From: Vibrio algarum
Lineage (GTDB): Bacteria > Pseudomonadota > Gammaproteobacteria > Enterobacterales > Vibrionaceae
Direction of reading: 5' to 3'
NCBI RefSeq assembly: GCF_028204155.1
Contig: NZ_JAQLOI010000001.1
Location: 1,302,001 to 1,366,000 of the forward strand
DNA: 64,000 nt
This document shows positions 1 to 8,968 of the stretch, one piece after another (the first letter of the stretch is position 1; each line of letters starts with the position of its first letter). A model generated the notes under the pieces. That model ran no database searches and was not told where the DNA came from. It saw only the letters and a program-made list of their open reading frames with translations. The translations under genes were made by a program, and so were the position numbers.

Positions 1-1
1 T

Positions 2-706
2 GAAGATGGCCGTAGACGTTCTGTTGTGGTTGCGGCACCTGCCGATTCTTCTCCATTGATGCGACTAAAAGGGTGTCAAACCGCACTTACCATTGCAGAG
101 TACTTTCGTGATCAAGGCCTTGACGTCCTCTTGTTGATGGATTCACTGACTCGATTTGCTCAGGCTCAAAGGGAAATCGCATTGTCAGTTGGCGAACCAC
201 CCGCGACAAAAGGTTACCCACCCTCAGTCTTTGCAAAATTACCGGCTTTAGTAGAGCGAGCTGGCAATGGTAGCCCTGATCAAGGTTCAATCACCGCATT
301 TTTCACGGTCTTAACGGAAGGTGATGACCTACAAGACCCTATCGCTGATGCGTCGCGTGCGATTCTCGATGGGCATATTGTTTTATCTAGAGAGATGGCT
401 GATTCGGGCCACTATCCGGCGATAGATGTAGAAAAATCGGTGAGCCGTGTTATGCCACAGATAACGGATGACGAGCATATATTGATGTCGAAGGCGGTTC
501 GACAAGTATTATCTATATGTCGAAAAAATCAGGATTTGGTTTCTATTGGTGCTTATAAGCCGGGTACAGATCCAGCAATTGATGGTGCCTTTACTATAAA
601 ACCAACGCTCGATCAGTATCTACAACAAAGTATGAAAGAGTCGGTTCCATATAGCATGTGTGTACATATGTTGCGTAATATCCTGCAGTCATCGGGGAGT
701 AATTAA
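2..706 (+). CDS. fliI: FliI, flagellar export ATPase (5' truncated by window edge)
   Basis: This is the C-terminal part (about 234 codons) of the cytoplasmic ATPase that energises flagellar type III export. The start codon and Walker A loop lie before the window. The Walker B region is visible (LLLMDSLTRFAQAQREI), followed by the family segments GEPPATKGYPPSVFAKLPAL and GSITAFFTVLTEGDD. The frame is open from the first full codon at base 2. The stop overlaps the next start as TAATG, so translation of fliJ is probably coupled. The family is an F1-beta-like hexamer. The call is secure; only completeness is limited. Confidence 0.97.
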   Translation, partial: EDGRRRSVVVAAPADSSPLMRLKGCQTALTIAEYFRDQGLDVLLLMDSLTRFAQAQREIALSVGEPPATKGYPPSVFAKLPALVERAGNGSPDQGSITAFFTVLTEGDDLQDPIADASRAILDGHIVLSREMADSGHYPAIDVEKSVSRVMPQITDDEHILMSKAVRQVLSICRKNQDLVSIGAYKPGTDPAIDGAFTIKPTLDQYLQQSMKESVPYSMCVHMLRNILQSSGSN

Positions 707-1149
707 TGGAAAATGCACTCGATTTTTTATTAGAACAAGCAGCAGAGCGTGAAAATGATGCCGTACTTGCGTTAAATAAGGCGCGCACAGAACTAGAAGA
801 ATATTATCAACAAGTTGCTCAGATAGAGCGTTACCGGCTTGATTATTGTCAGCAGTTGATTGACCGAGGGAAAAATGGCTTATCAGCCAGTGAATATGGG
901 CATCTTAACCGTTTTCTAACTCAATTAGATAATACGTTAAAAAAGCAACGTGAAGCAGAAGAGCACTTCAAGTCTCAAGTCGACAATTGCCAAGAGCATT
1001 GGTTAGAGACAAGAAAGCAGAAACGCTCTTATGAATGGATGATAGATAAAAAACGTAAAGAGAATCAGAAAATCGAAAACTATCGTGAACAAAAGCAGAT
1101 GGATGAATTTACAACACTTCAATATGCTCGTGGAAAAACGCATTTGTAA
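706..1149 (+). CDS. fliJ: FliJ, flagellar export chaperone/stalk
   Basis: 147 residues, the usual FliJ length, and almost entirely charged coiled-coil helix, as expected for the gamma-subunit-like stalk that sits in the FliI hexamer and escorts substrates. It starts at the ATG sharing one base with the fliI stop. Identification rests on length, predicted coiled coil and position directly after fliI, because FliJ sequences diverge quickly. It ends the upstream unit: a 153-bp gap with a sigma-54-type promoter follows before fliK. Confidence 0.92.
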   Translation: MENALDFLLEQAAERENDAVLALNKARTELEEYYQQVAQIERYRLDYCQQLIDRGKNGLSASEYGHLNRFLTQLDNTLKKQREAEEHFKSQVDNCQEHWLETRKQKRSYEWMIDKKRKENQKIENYREQKQMDEFTTLQYARGKTHL

Positions 1150-1185
1150 TCTGCATAAGTTTAGTTGAGTACTATATGTTCTCGT

Positions 1186-1201
1186 TGGTCTAATTTTTGC
1201 A
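1186..1201 (+). promoter_or_regulatory. Sigma-54 (-24/-12) promoter upstream of fliK
   Basis: The sequence TGGTCTAATTTTTGCA keeps the invariant GG and GC pairs at the exact spacing of the RpoN consensus (TGGCAC-N5-TTGCA). It lies in the fliJ-fliK gap about 100 bp before the fliK ATG, with a predicted start near 1213. The same 15-base core recurs before flhA. Vibrio flagellar middle genes are known to use sigma-54 with FlrC; assignment to this site is inference. Confidence 0.65.
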
Positions 1202-1302
1202 TTTCTACTAAGTTGAGAGTGATAAGTGGCAATAAGACGTTTTGGCCATAAGTTGGAACCCGTTACCGTTCCTTTGTAGAAAACGCGCAAGAGACTGTTT
1301 AT

Positions 1303-3366
1303 ATGAATCAAACCTCCTTATCTGTAAGTGATGTTGGAAAAACCAATGCACTCCTGCAAACAGGGTCAAGTGACGCTAAGGCTTCTTCTGAATCCGATGA
1401 GTCGTCTAGTTTTCTTAGTGCCTTAGGGGCTATTTTCCAATCTGAAACTGAATCCACTGACGAAACTCAAGCGTTGAAGGCGGATGTCTCGGAAGCGGAA
1501 GTATCTGCCCAAAGTGTTGATGAGCTTGTCGCTGACGAAACTTCCACAGAGGGAGAAGAAGGTGATGCGTCTGATGCGAAGGCTGAATCGGACAGTTCTC
1601 AGTTGTCACCTTCTGTCGCTTCAGATGAATCAACGAGTAAATCTTCAGGTAGCGAGGAAAAAGCAGCGAAAACCATGAACGAGGGTAATGAGTTGTTAGG
1701 TAGACTGGATGAGTCTAACCAAGCGCTCAAAAAAGAGGACGGCAAATCCTTGCCTCAGGACTCTAAAGATTCAGAACAATCACTCAAAAATTTAGAAGAT
1801 GATCCGGCCATAAGCCGGTTTATTGAAAAACCTACGGCTAAAGATCAAAACACGTCCGGCACGGAAGATGTGAAAGTGGCGAATCAAGTTTCTGATGAAA
1901 GTGTCGCTCAAAGTGCATCTTCACAAGAACACTCGCAACGTGTTGCTTCCAACGAAAATGAAAATCAAGGATACAAGGCAGAACTTGCAGAAAGTGAGTT
2001 GATGAGTCAGTCCTATAAAGAGCAATCAAACAAGGTAGCCAATGACAAAGGAACGGCTGTCGTTGATGAGCCGATGGCTATTGACCCAAGTCAGAAAGAG
2101 GTTGTTGGGCAAAATAGTGTATCCCCTCAATCAGAAAAAGCGTTACGAGAGCAAGTGATGTTGTCTGCTGAATTGGAAGGTCAAGCTAAACAGCAAGTGA
2201 CAGATGAACTTGTCTGGAGAGACGCACAAGTTATTGCAACAAATGATAGTCAAACTCATAGCAAGGAGCCGTTACTTTCGGAAGATGAATTAGTGAATGT
2301 AGCAGGCAGTGCCGCATTGCTTTCACCTTTAGAGCAATCTTCTTTGGACAATAGGCCTTTACAAAGCCCGTCGGCAACTGCACCGGTAGCTAGAGTCGAT
2401 AGGGCACAAATTGAAGCTACCATGGCGCAACTAAACTTAAATGATGTAGAGATAGAAGACCTCTCACCGGAAGAGTTAGAATATCTAGTACAAATGAGTA
2501 CAGCTAATGCAATGCCTGAACAGCTAAAAACGTCGCCGGAGTTGGTTAGACCAACGGCAGTAGCAACAGCAGCAGCGCAGCAATTGCATACGCCACAGCC
2601 ATTGCATCAACAAGCGGCTCAGGCACAAATTACCGATAAAGCAGCTTTTACAGCACCGATACCAACGACAGCTGCCGAACTTAACCATGCTCAGATGCAA
2701 CAAGCACAACCGTTTAACCCAACGCAGTTTATGGCCGCGAATAATGCAAACTCACAACAGCATATGATGAAAACGGCTCCAACAACGGGCGGAGTCGCGG
2801 GCGCAATGAAAGCAGGGGACAGTGATAATAAAGAAAGTGGTTTATCTCAACAGCTTTCTGGCCTTGCTGGGCAGCAAGGCCTACAGCAAACGCAGATAAA
2901 AGCAGATATGCAGCAAGCAGTACAACAATCGCCTTTACAGTTATCTCGTGATGTCGCTGGTGAAAAGCTTTCAGAACAAGTGCAAATGATGCTGTCAAAA
3001 AACCTCAAGAACATTGATATTCGACTTGATCCACCTGAATTGGGAAGGATGCAAATTAGAATGTCTATGAATGGCGACACAGCAGCGGTTCAATTTACGG
3101 TGGCAAATCAGCAGGCAAAAGATATCGTTGATCAAGCAATGCCAAGATTAAGAGAGATGTTAGCGCAGCAAGGTATACAATTATCTGATTCCTCTGTTCA
3201 TCAACAAAGTTCTGGTCAACAGCAAGGGCAGTATGCCTCGAATGATGCTAATAATAAGAGTGGATTGAATGGATTGTCAGGGGATGGAGATGTAAATGTT
3301 GACGAAAGCATCAATCTTGACGTGAATATTAAATCAAAAGATGATGGAATCAGTTTTTACGCTTAA
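1303..3366 (+). CDS. fliK: FliK, flagellar hook-length control protein
   Basis: 687 residues. The first roughly 560 are low-complexity, rich in Ser, Glu, Gln and Ala, matching the unstructured secreted ruler. The C-terminal Flg_hook domain (about residues 560-640) contains the conserved core IDIRLDPPELGRMQIRMSM followed by VDQAMPRLREMLAQQGIQL. FliK is exported, measures the hook, and switches FlhB substrate specificity. The protein is longer than the roughly 400-residue enteric form, which is common in marine Vibrio. It is the first gene of a tightly packed unit running to flhB. Confidence 0.95.
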   Translation: MNQTSLSVSDVGKTNALLQTGSSDAKASSESDESSSFLSALGAIFQSETESTDETQALKADVSEAEVSAQSVDELVADETSTEGEEGDASDAKAESDSSQLSPSVASDESTSKSSGSEEKAAKTMNEGNELLGRLDESNQALKKEDGKSLPQDSKDSEQSLKNLEDDPAISRFIEKPTAKDQNTSGTEDVKVANQVSDESVAQSASSQEHSQRVASNENENQGYKAELAESELMSQSYKEQSNKVANDKGTAVVDEPMAIDPSQKEVVGQNSVSPQSEKALREQVMLSAELEGQAKQQVTDELVWRDAQVIATNDSQTHSKEPLLSEDELVNVAGSAALLSPLEQSSLDNRPLQSPSATAPVARVDRAQIEATMAQLNLNDVEIEDLSPEELEYLVQMSTANAMPEQLKTSPELVRPTAVATAAAQQLHTPQPLHQQAAQAQITDKAAFTAPIPTTAAELNHAQMQQAQPFNPTQFMAANNANSQQHMMKTAPTTGGVAGAMKAGDSDNKESGLSQQLSGLAGQQGLQQTQIKADMQQAVQQSPLQLSRDVAGEKLSEQVQMMLSKNLKNIDIRLDPPELGRMQIRMSMNGDTAAVQFTVANQQAKDIVDQAMPRLREMLAQQGIQLSDSSVHQQSSGQQQGQYASNDANNKSGLNGLSGDGDVNVDESINLDVNIKSKDDGISFYA

Positions 3367-3433
3367 TATTTTGGTATCCCCGATAGATTTATCAGTGTAT
3401 AAGTCTTTGAAAATGGAATAATTTGAGATAACT

Positions 3434-3937
3434 ATGGCAGACGAGCAACAAGTAGACGGTGGAGATGCACCGAAAGGCAAAAGTAAAATGATGATCATCA
3501 TCATCGCTGTGGTGGTGTTAATCGCAGCAGGTGGTGGTGCAGCGTACTTTTTTCTTGGTTCATCAGACTCTGATGCATCTCAAGAGCAGCTTAGTGCAAA
3601 TCAGATGGCGTTACCTGAACCTGCATCTTATGTAAACATTCCACAACCCTTTCTCTTTAGTGCCCCTGGTAAACAAAAAGACAGGTTAGTACAGATTAAG
3701 ATCCAAGTGATGGTTAGGGGTATAAAAAACGAAGATTTAGCAAGGCACCATTCTCCTTTAATTGAGAGTACTATTTTAAATACATTGGGCTCAACCACGG
3801 TTGAGCAGCTAAGAACGCCGACGGGTCGAACTCAGTTACGCGACCAAGCAACAGAAAATATTCGAGCAACCATGACGGAATTAGTTGGGCAGCCTGTAAT
3901 CGAAAAGGTGCTATTTACTGATTTTGTAATTCAATAG
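3434..3937 (+). CDS. fliL: FliL, basal-body-associated stator protein
   Basis: 167 residues with a short Lys-rich cytoplasmic N terminus, one membrane segment at about residues 19-40 (MMIIIIAVVVLIAAGGGAAY), and a periplasmic stomatin-like domain ending in VLFTDFVIQ, the typical FliL tail. FliL surrounds or supports the stator. It lies between fliK and fliM; only 7 bp separate it from the fliM start. Confidence 0.95.
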   Translation: MADEQQVDGGDAPKGKSKMMIIIIAVVVLIAAGGGAAYFFLGSSDSDASQEQLSANQMALPEPASYVNIPQPFLFSAPGKQKDRLVQIKIQVMVRGIKNEDLARHHSPLIESTILNTLGSTTVEQLRTPTGRTQLRDQATENIRATMTELVGQPVIEKVLFTDFVIQ

Positions 3938-3944
3938 GTTTCAA

Positions 3945-4997
3945 GTGACAGACTTATTATCCCAAGACGAAATTGATGCTCTACTACATGGAGTTGATGA
4001 TGTAGATGATGCAGAAGACGAACTGGATACGGAAGTAGAAGGTACGGTTAGTTTTGACTTTTCTTCGCAAGATAGAATAGTTCGTGGTCGAATGCCGACC
4101 CTAGAACTAATTAATGAACGCTTTGCTCGGCATATGCGCGTCAGTTTGTTCAATATGCTAAGAAAAACTGCTGAAGTTTCGATTAACGGTGTTCAGATGA
4201 TGAAATTTGGTGAATACCAAAATACATTATATGTGCCGACAAGTTTGAACATGGTGAGATTTAGGCCACTAAAAGGCACGGCTTTGATTACGATGGAAGC
4301 GCGCTTGGTCTTTATCTTGGTAGAAAACTTTTTCGGTGGTGATGGTCGATTTCACGCTAAGATCGAAGGGCGAGAGTTCACACCAACAGAACGAAGAATT
4401 ATCCAGCTGTTACTCAAAGTTGTGTTTGAGGATTACAAAGAGGCATGGTCTCCAGTAATGGGTGTTGAATTTGAATATCTAGATTCAGAAGTAAACCCGA
4501 GCATGGCGAACATTGTTAGCCCGACGGAAGTTATTGTTGTCAGTTCCTTTCACATTGAAGTCGATGGCGGTGGCGGTGATTTTCACGTTGTTATGCCATA
4601 TTCAATGGTTGAACCAATACGTGAATTGCTCGATGCTGGTGTGCAGTCGGACAAAATGGAAACAGATATTCGTTGGAGTACGGCACTTAGAGACGAAATC
4701 ATGGATGTACCGGTTAATTTTAGGGTAAATTTGCTAGAGAAAAATATTTCCTTAAGAGACCTTATGGAATTACGGCCCGGTGATGTTATCCCCATTGATA
4801 TGCCTGAAAACGCCACGATGTTTGTAGAAGAGTTACCTACCTATCGAGTGAAGATGGGACGGTCAAGTGAGAAGTTAGCCGTTCAAGTATCTGAAAAAAT
4901 TAAACGGCCTGATGTCGTTAAGACCGATATCGCGTTTTTAGGCAAAGATATTATGTCTGAAATTGGCAATGCTTCGTCTGATGAAGACGATGATTAG
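3945..4997 (+). CDS. fliM: FliM, flagellar motor switch protein
   Basis: 350 residues, full length. The N terminus carries the CheY-P docking peptide (LLSQDEIDALLHG, residues 4-16), then a CheC-like middle domain that contacts FliG, and a C-terminal SpoA domain (GDVIPIDMP and following). It starts at GTG, 7 bp after the fliL stop. FliM forms most of the C ring and receives CheY-P to change rotation. The N-terminal peptide is one of several related motifs in this window (see findings). Confidence 0.98.
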   Translation: MTDLLSQDEIDALLHGVDDVDDAEDELDTEVEGTVSFDFSSQDRIVRGRMPTLELINERFARHMRVSLFNMLRKTAEVSINGVQMMKFGEYQNTLYVPTSLNMVRFRPLKGTALITMEARLVFILVENFFGGDGRFHAKIEGREFTPTERRIIQLLLKVVFEDYKEAWSPVMGVEFEYLDSEVNPSMANIVSPTEVIVVSSFHIEVDGGGGDFHVVMPYSMVEPIRELLDAGVQSDKMETDIRWSTALRDEIMDVPVNFRVNLLEKNISLRDLMELRPGDVIPIDMPENATMFVEELPTYRVKMGRSSEKLAVQVSEKIKRPDVVKTDIAFLGKDIMSEIGNASSDEDDD

Positions 4998-5029
4998 AAT
5001 AGAAAATAAGTAAATAAAATTATAGGTAG

Positions 5030-5440
5030 ATGACGATGGAACCGAGTGACGACCAAAAACTAGCAGACGAATGGGCAGCCGCACTGGGTGAAGACCCAGC
5101 CGCAATGGGCTCCGATGAACCGGAAGTCGCTCCGTTAGAAGAGCTTTCTGATCAATCAACCCCTATATCAGAAGATGAGCGTCGTAAGCTTGATACGATC
5201 ATGGACATACCTGTGACGATCTCTATGGAAGTGGGTCGGTCACAAATTAGTATTCGAAACCTTCTACAATTAAACCAGGGCTCCGTGGTTGAGCTAGATA
5301 GAATTGCCGGTGAATCATTAGATGTAATGGTTAACGGAACATTAATCGCTCATGGAGAAGTCGTAGTTGTAAATGATAAGTTTGGTATCCGTTTAACGGA
5401 TGTGATTAGCCAAACTGAACGTATCAAAAAACTTAGATAG
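5030..5440 (+). CDS. fliN: FliN, flagellar motor switch protein
   Basis: 136 residues. An acidic N-terminal tail of about 50 residues precedes the SpoA domain (DIPVTISMEVGRSQISIRNLL, then GSVVELDRIAGESLDVMVNG, and FGIRLTDVIS). FliN builds the base of the C ring and binds FliH. ATG at 5030 or 5036 could serve; AGGT just upstream favours 5030. Confidence 0.97.
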   Translation: MTMEPSDDQKLADEWAAALGEDPAAMGSDEPEVAPLEELSDQSTPISEDERRKLDTIMDIPVTISMEVGRSQISIRNLLQLNQGSVVELDRIAGESLDVMVNGTLIAHGEVVVVNDKFGIRLTDVISQTERIKKLR

Positions 5441-5444
5441 CATA

Positions 5445-6695
5445 GTGATGAAAAACAGGACGATTGTAGGCACTCTCTTTTTTGTCGCATTTCCAGTATT
5501 TTCCGCTGGAGCACCACCGTTGGACTTATTGACTACTTTGGGCTCTCTTGTTGTGGTTATCGCTATTATTTTTGCGTTAGCATGGCTGCTTAAAAAAATG
5601 CGTTTGCCAGTAATGGGGAATCAAAAAGGGCTTTCTGTTATAAGACAAGTTTCAGTAGGGACGCGAGAACGTATTGCGGTAGTTAAAGTTGGGGAAGAAC
5701 AATTTCTAGTTGGTATTACCCCACAAACCATCAATCTCATTTCTCGCTTGGATAAACCTATTGAGGATGAGCAAACCGAAACAAGTCAGTTTGCCACTCA
5801 ATTTAGCCAGTTATTGAAAAAAATGATAAAAAATAACCTTTTCGCTGCTCTTATAGCAGCGTTTGTGTTTTTTCTGTACGCACCGATATCTGCGGCTCAG
5901 GAAGAGCTAGAAACCCCAATAGCAGCAAATGCTTTAGGCGCTGAAAGTATTACTGTGACGGCGCTTGAGAAAGACAATGGCGCTTCGGGTTCCGTTGCTT
6001 CTAGGAGCGTGTCAGGTGGTACTGGAATTCCAGCTTTTACCATGACGACCAATGCAGATGGTGGCGAAGACTATTCTGTAAATCTACAGATATTAGCACT
6101 GATGACTATGCTTGGTTTCTTGCCAGCCATGGTGATCTTAATGACCTCGTTTACGCGAATTGTGGTGGTTATGTCGATTCTTCGCCAAGCTATGGGTCTA
6201 CAACAAACACCATCCAATCAAGTTATTATTGGTATCGCAATCTTTCTCACATTTTTCATCATGTCGCCAGTCATTGATGAAGTAAACCAAACTGCGGTTC
6301 AACCTTATCTAAATGAGCAGATCACGGCACGAGAGGCCTTCGATACCGCTCAAGCCCCGATGAAGTCATTCATGTTAAAACAGACTAGACTTAAAGATCT
6401 CGAAACCTTCGTTAATATTTCGGGTTCAGAGGCGGATAACCCAGAAGATGTATCGATGGCGGTTTTAATACCCGCTTTCATCACGTCGGAGCTGAAGACA
6501 GCCTTCCAGATCGGCTTTATGTTGTTTTTACCGTTTTTAATTATTGACTTGGTTGTTGCGTCGATATTGATGGCAATGGGTATGATGATGTTGTCTCCGA
6601 TGATCGTTTCGTTACCCTTCAAGCTAATGCTCTTTGTATTAGTCGATGGGTGGAATCTTATACTTTCTACCCTAGCGGGCAGTTTTGCGTTGTAG
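5445..6695 (+). CDS. fliO/fliP: FliO and FliP encoded as one continuous reading frame
   Basis: A single 416-codon frame runs from GTG 5445 (or ATG 5448) to the fliP stop. Residues 1-126 are FliO: signal/membrane segment (LGSLVVVIAIIFALAWLLKK), then the basic cytoplasmic domain. The join lies in a run of seven A at 5817-5823. One extra A would give ...LLKKNDKK and a stop at 5834-5836, a normal 130-residue FliO overlapping the fliP ATG at 5823. The fusion is therefore a one-base change in the run, transcriptional slippage, or a sequencing error. FliO is normally a separate assembly factor for the FliP ring. Confidence 0.85.
   Translation: MMKNRTIVGTLFFVAFPVFSAGAPPLDLLTTLGSLVVVIAIIFALAWLLKKMRLPVMGNQKGLSVIRQVSVGTRERIAVVKVGEEQFLVGITPQTINLISRLDKPIEDEQTETSQFATQFSQLLKKMIKNNLFAALIAAFVFFLYAPISAAQEELETPIAANALGAESITVTALEKDNGASGSVASRSVSGGTGIPAFTMTTNADGGEDYSVNLQILALMTMLGFLPAMVILMTSFTRIVVVMSILRQAMGLQQTPSNQVIIGIAIFLTFFIMSPVIDEVNQTAVQPYLNEQITAREAFDTAQAPMKSFMLKQTRLKDLETFVNISGSEADNPEDVSMAVLIPAFITSELKTAFQIGFMLFLPFLIIDLVVASILMAMGMMMLSPMIVSLPFKLMLFVLVDGWNLILSTLAGSFAL
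5823..6695 (+). CDS. fliP: FliP, flagellar export gate subunit
   Basis: 290 residues if started at ATG 5823, inside the fused frame. The start resembles a cleavable FliP signal peptide (MIKNNLFAALIAAFVFFLYA, then PISAAQEE with an A-x-A-like site). The rest is typical FliP: LGFLPAMVILMTSFTRIVVV, RQAMGLQQTPSNQV, and the C-terminal segment SPMIVSLPFKLMLFVLVDGW. It forms the core of the export gate with FliQ and FliR. No clear Shine-Dalgarno precedes this ATG, so it probably depends on coupling to fliO. If the fusion is made, signal peptidase could still release mature FliP. Confidence 0.93.
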   Translation: MIKNNLFAALIAAFVFFLYAPISAAQEELETPIAANALGAESITVTALEKDNGASGSVASRSVSGGTGIPAFTMTTNADGGEDYSVNLQILALMTMLGFLPAMVILMTSFTRIVVVMSILRQAMGLQQTPSNQVIIGIAIFLTFFIMSPVIDEVNQTAVQPYLNEQITAREAFDTAQAPMKSFMLKQTRLKDLETFVNISGSEADNPEDVSMAVLIPAFITSELKTAFQIGFMLFLPFLIIDLVVASILMAMGMMMLSPMIVSLPFKLMLFVLVDGWNLILSTLAGSFAL

Positions 6696-6707
6696 TGAGG
6701 GTAACTA

Positions 6708-6977
6708 ATGACTCCAGAAATTTTTGTTGAGATATTTCGTAGCGCATTGTGGATCGTTTTGATTCTTGTCTGCGCTATCATCATTCCCAGTTTGATGATC
6801 GGTTTAGTCGTGGCTGTTTTTCAAGCCGCAACCTCTATCAATGAACAAACATTGAGTTTTCTTCCGCGTTTAATTGTTACTCTACTCGCATTGATGTTTG
6901 GTGCTCATTGGATGACACAGACCATGATTGAATTTTTCTACGAAATGGTCGAACGATTACCTCAAGTGCTGTACTAG
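6708..6977 (+). CDS. fliQ: FliQ, flagellar export gate subunit
   Basis: 89 residues, two membrane helices, with the family signature MTPEIFVEIFRSALW and GLVVAVFQAATSINEQTLSF. Length and sequence match FliQ across gammaproteobacteria. It lies 12 bp after fliP and 12 bp before fliR, with a Shine-Dalgarno-like GAGGG upstream. Confidence 0.97.
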   Translation: MTPEIFVEIFRSALWIVLILVCAIIIPSLMIGLVVAVFQAATSINEQTLSFLPRLIVTLLALMFGAHWMTQTMIEFFYEMVERLPQVLY

Positions 6978-6989
6978 GCAGGTAACGCA

Positions 6990-7772
6990 ATGGAATTTCC
7001 TACCAGCATAGTATTAGATTGGATTGCTAACTACTTTTGGCCATTTAGTCGTATTTCGGCAATGTTTATGGTGATGACGGTAACTGGTGCCCGTTTTGTT
7101 TCTACTCGAATTCGATTGTATCTTGCTTTAGCTGTCACCTTTGCTGTATTGCCTTCGATACCGACGGTAAATGAGGCCATAGAACTGTTTTCATTTGAAG
7201 GTTTTCTTACTACGCTTGAGCAAATTATTATTGGCGTTGCGATGGGAATGGTGACACAGTTTATCGTGCAAACCTTCGTTATGTTAGGGCAAATATTGGG
7301 TATGCAATCGAGTTTAGGTTTCGCTTCGATGGTAGACCCAGCTAATGGACAGAACACGCCCGTACTTGGTCAGCTTTTTATGTTTCTCGCCATTATGTTT
7401 TTCTTAGCAACAGATGGTCACCTTAAGATGATTAATCTTGTTGTTATGAGTTTTAAAACGTTGCCAATTGGAAGTGGCTCTCTTACCTCGACTGATTATA
7501 GAGAGCTTTCCCTCTGGTTAGGTACTATGTTTAAGACAGCGTTGAGTATGTCGTTGTCCGGTATTATTGCATTGCTTACGGTCAATCTGTCTTTTGGTGT
7601 GATGACGAGAGCGGCACCTCAGCTTAATATATTCTCATTAGGTTTTGCCTTCGCTCTCATGGTGGGTTTGTTATTGTGTTGGTACATTATGCTTGGGTTA
7701 TATGGACATTATGAGCTTTACTGGGTAGAAGGTGAGCAGCAGATATGTCGAATCATCCGGTTAGATTGTTAG
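6990..7772 (+). CDS. fliR: FliR, flagellar export gate subunit
   Basis: 260 residues with about six membrane segments and the FliR hallmarks RISAMFMVMTVTGARFVSTR and QLNIFSLGFAFALMVGLLLC. FliR closes the FliP5-FliQ4-FliR1 gate. It sits 9 bp before flhB, whose start has a good Shine-Dalgarno (AGAGGAG). Confidence 0.97.
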   Translation: MEFPTSIVLDWIANYFWPFSRISAMFMVMTVTGARFVSTRIRLYLALAVTFAVLPSIPTVNEAIELFSFEGFLTTLEQIIIGVAMGMVTQFIVQTFVMLGQILGMQSSLGFASMVDPANGQNTPVLGQLFMFLAIMFFLATDGHLKMINLVVMSFKTLPIGSGSLTSTDYRELSLWLGTMFKTALSMSLSGIIALLTVNLSFGVMTRAAPQLNIFSLGFAFALMVGLLLCWYIMLGLYGHYELYWVEGEQQICRIIRLDC

Positions 7773-7781
7773 AGGAGTCTC

Positions 7782-8912
7782 ATGGCTGAATCAGACGGAC
7801 AAGAAAGGACAGAAGACGCCACACCCAAGCGGTTACAGCAGGCGCGTGAAAAGGGACAGATTGCACGCTCTAAAGAGTTAGCATCTGTTTCTGTACTTAT
7901 TGTTGGCGCTGTTTCTCTAATGATGTTTGGTGAAGGTCTGTCAAAGAGTCTTTGGGCGTTGATGTCTCGGCTATTTACGCTGAGCCGTGATGAGATATTT
8001 GATACAAGTAAGCTTTTCGATATCGCATCAGGTGCGCTAGCACAGCTTATCTTGCCGTTATTGATGGTGCTAATTACTTTATTTGTTGCGGCTGTGGTTG
8101 GTACTGCAGGTGTTGGTGGGGTTAATTTTTCAGTCGAAGCCGCGATGCCTAAAATGTCAAAGATGAATCCACTTAGTGGCATTAAGCGTATGTTTGGTTT
8201 GCAAAGTTGGGTTGAGCTTCTGAAATCAATCTTAAAAGTTACCCTAGTTGCAGGGACTGCTTTTTATCTCATAGACGCATCGAAAGTCGACCTCTTTCAA
8301 TTAAGCATGGATGTCTTCCCGCAAAATATCTATCACGCCCTCGAAATACTGCTAAATTTTGTGTTGTTAATTAGTTGTACTCTCTTGATCGTGGTTGCTA
8401 TCGATATACCTTTTCAAATATGGCAACACGCTAATCAGTTAAAAATGACGAAGCAAGAAGTCAAAGACGAATACAAAGAGACAGAAGGTAAACCTGAAGT
8501 TAAAGGGCGCATAAGAATGTTGCAAAGAGAAGCCGCACAGCGTCGAATGATGGCCGATGTACCGACTGCAGATGTGATTGTGACCAACCCAGAGCACTTT
8601 TCTGTTGCGCTTAGATACAATACAGCAACAGATAAGGCCCCAATCGTAGTAGCAAAAGGGGTTGATCATATGGCGTTGAAAATTCGTGAGGTTGCAAGAG
8701 AGCATGATGTATATATTATCCCTGCTCCCCCACTTGCACGAGCACTTTACCACTCTACTGAACTTGAACAACAGATACCCGATGGTCTCTTTACAGCGGT
8801 CGCTCAAGTGCTAGCGTATGTGTTTCAGCTTAAACAGTTCAGAAAGCGTGGTGGGCAGAAACCGTCACTTAACGATGAAAATATGCCAATACCACCAGAC
8901 TTGAAATACTAA
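7782..8912 (+). CDS. flhB: FlhB, export substrate-specificity switch
   Basis: 376 residues, full length. The N terminus is ESDGQERTEDATPKRLQQAR, four membrane helices follow, and the autocleavage site NPEH is inside DVIVTNPEHFSVALRY at about residue 268. FlhB cleaves itself there and, with FliK, switches export from hook to filament substrates. It is the last gene of the fliK-flhB unit; a small hairpin follows. Confidence 0.98.
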   Translation: MAESDGQERTEDATPKRLQQAREKGQIARSKELASVSVLIVGAVSLMMFGEGLSKSLWALMSRLFTLSRDEIFDTSKLFDIASGALAQLILPLLMVLITLFVAAVVGTAGVGGVNFSVEAAMPKMSKMNPLSGIKRMFGLQSWVELLKSILKVTLVAGTAFYLIDASKVDLFQLSMDVFPQNIYHALEILLNFVLLISCTLLIVVAIDIPFQIWQHANQLKMTKQEVKDEYKETEGKPEVKGRIRMLQREAAQRRMMADVPTADVIVTNPEHFSVALRYNTATDKAPIVVAKGVDHMALKIREVAREHDVYIIPAPPLARALYHSTELEQQIPDGLFTAVAQVLAYVFQLKQFRKRGGQKPSLNDENMPIPPDLKY

Positions 8913-8942
8913 ATGCTATTAAAGTATTTAGAGGCTATCTAT

Positions 8943-8964
8943 AGAGTCATTATTTTGACTCTTT
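8943..8964 (+). terminator. Weak hairpin after flhB
   Basis: A 7-bp inverted repeat (AGAGTCA / TGACTCT, loop of six T-rich bases) is followed by TT. It lies between flhB and the sigma-54-type promoter of flhA and could attenuate read-through. The U tract is short, so function is uncertain. Confidence 0.4.
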
Positions 8965-8968
8965 CCCA

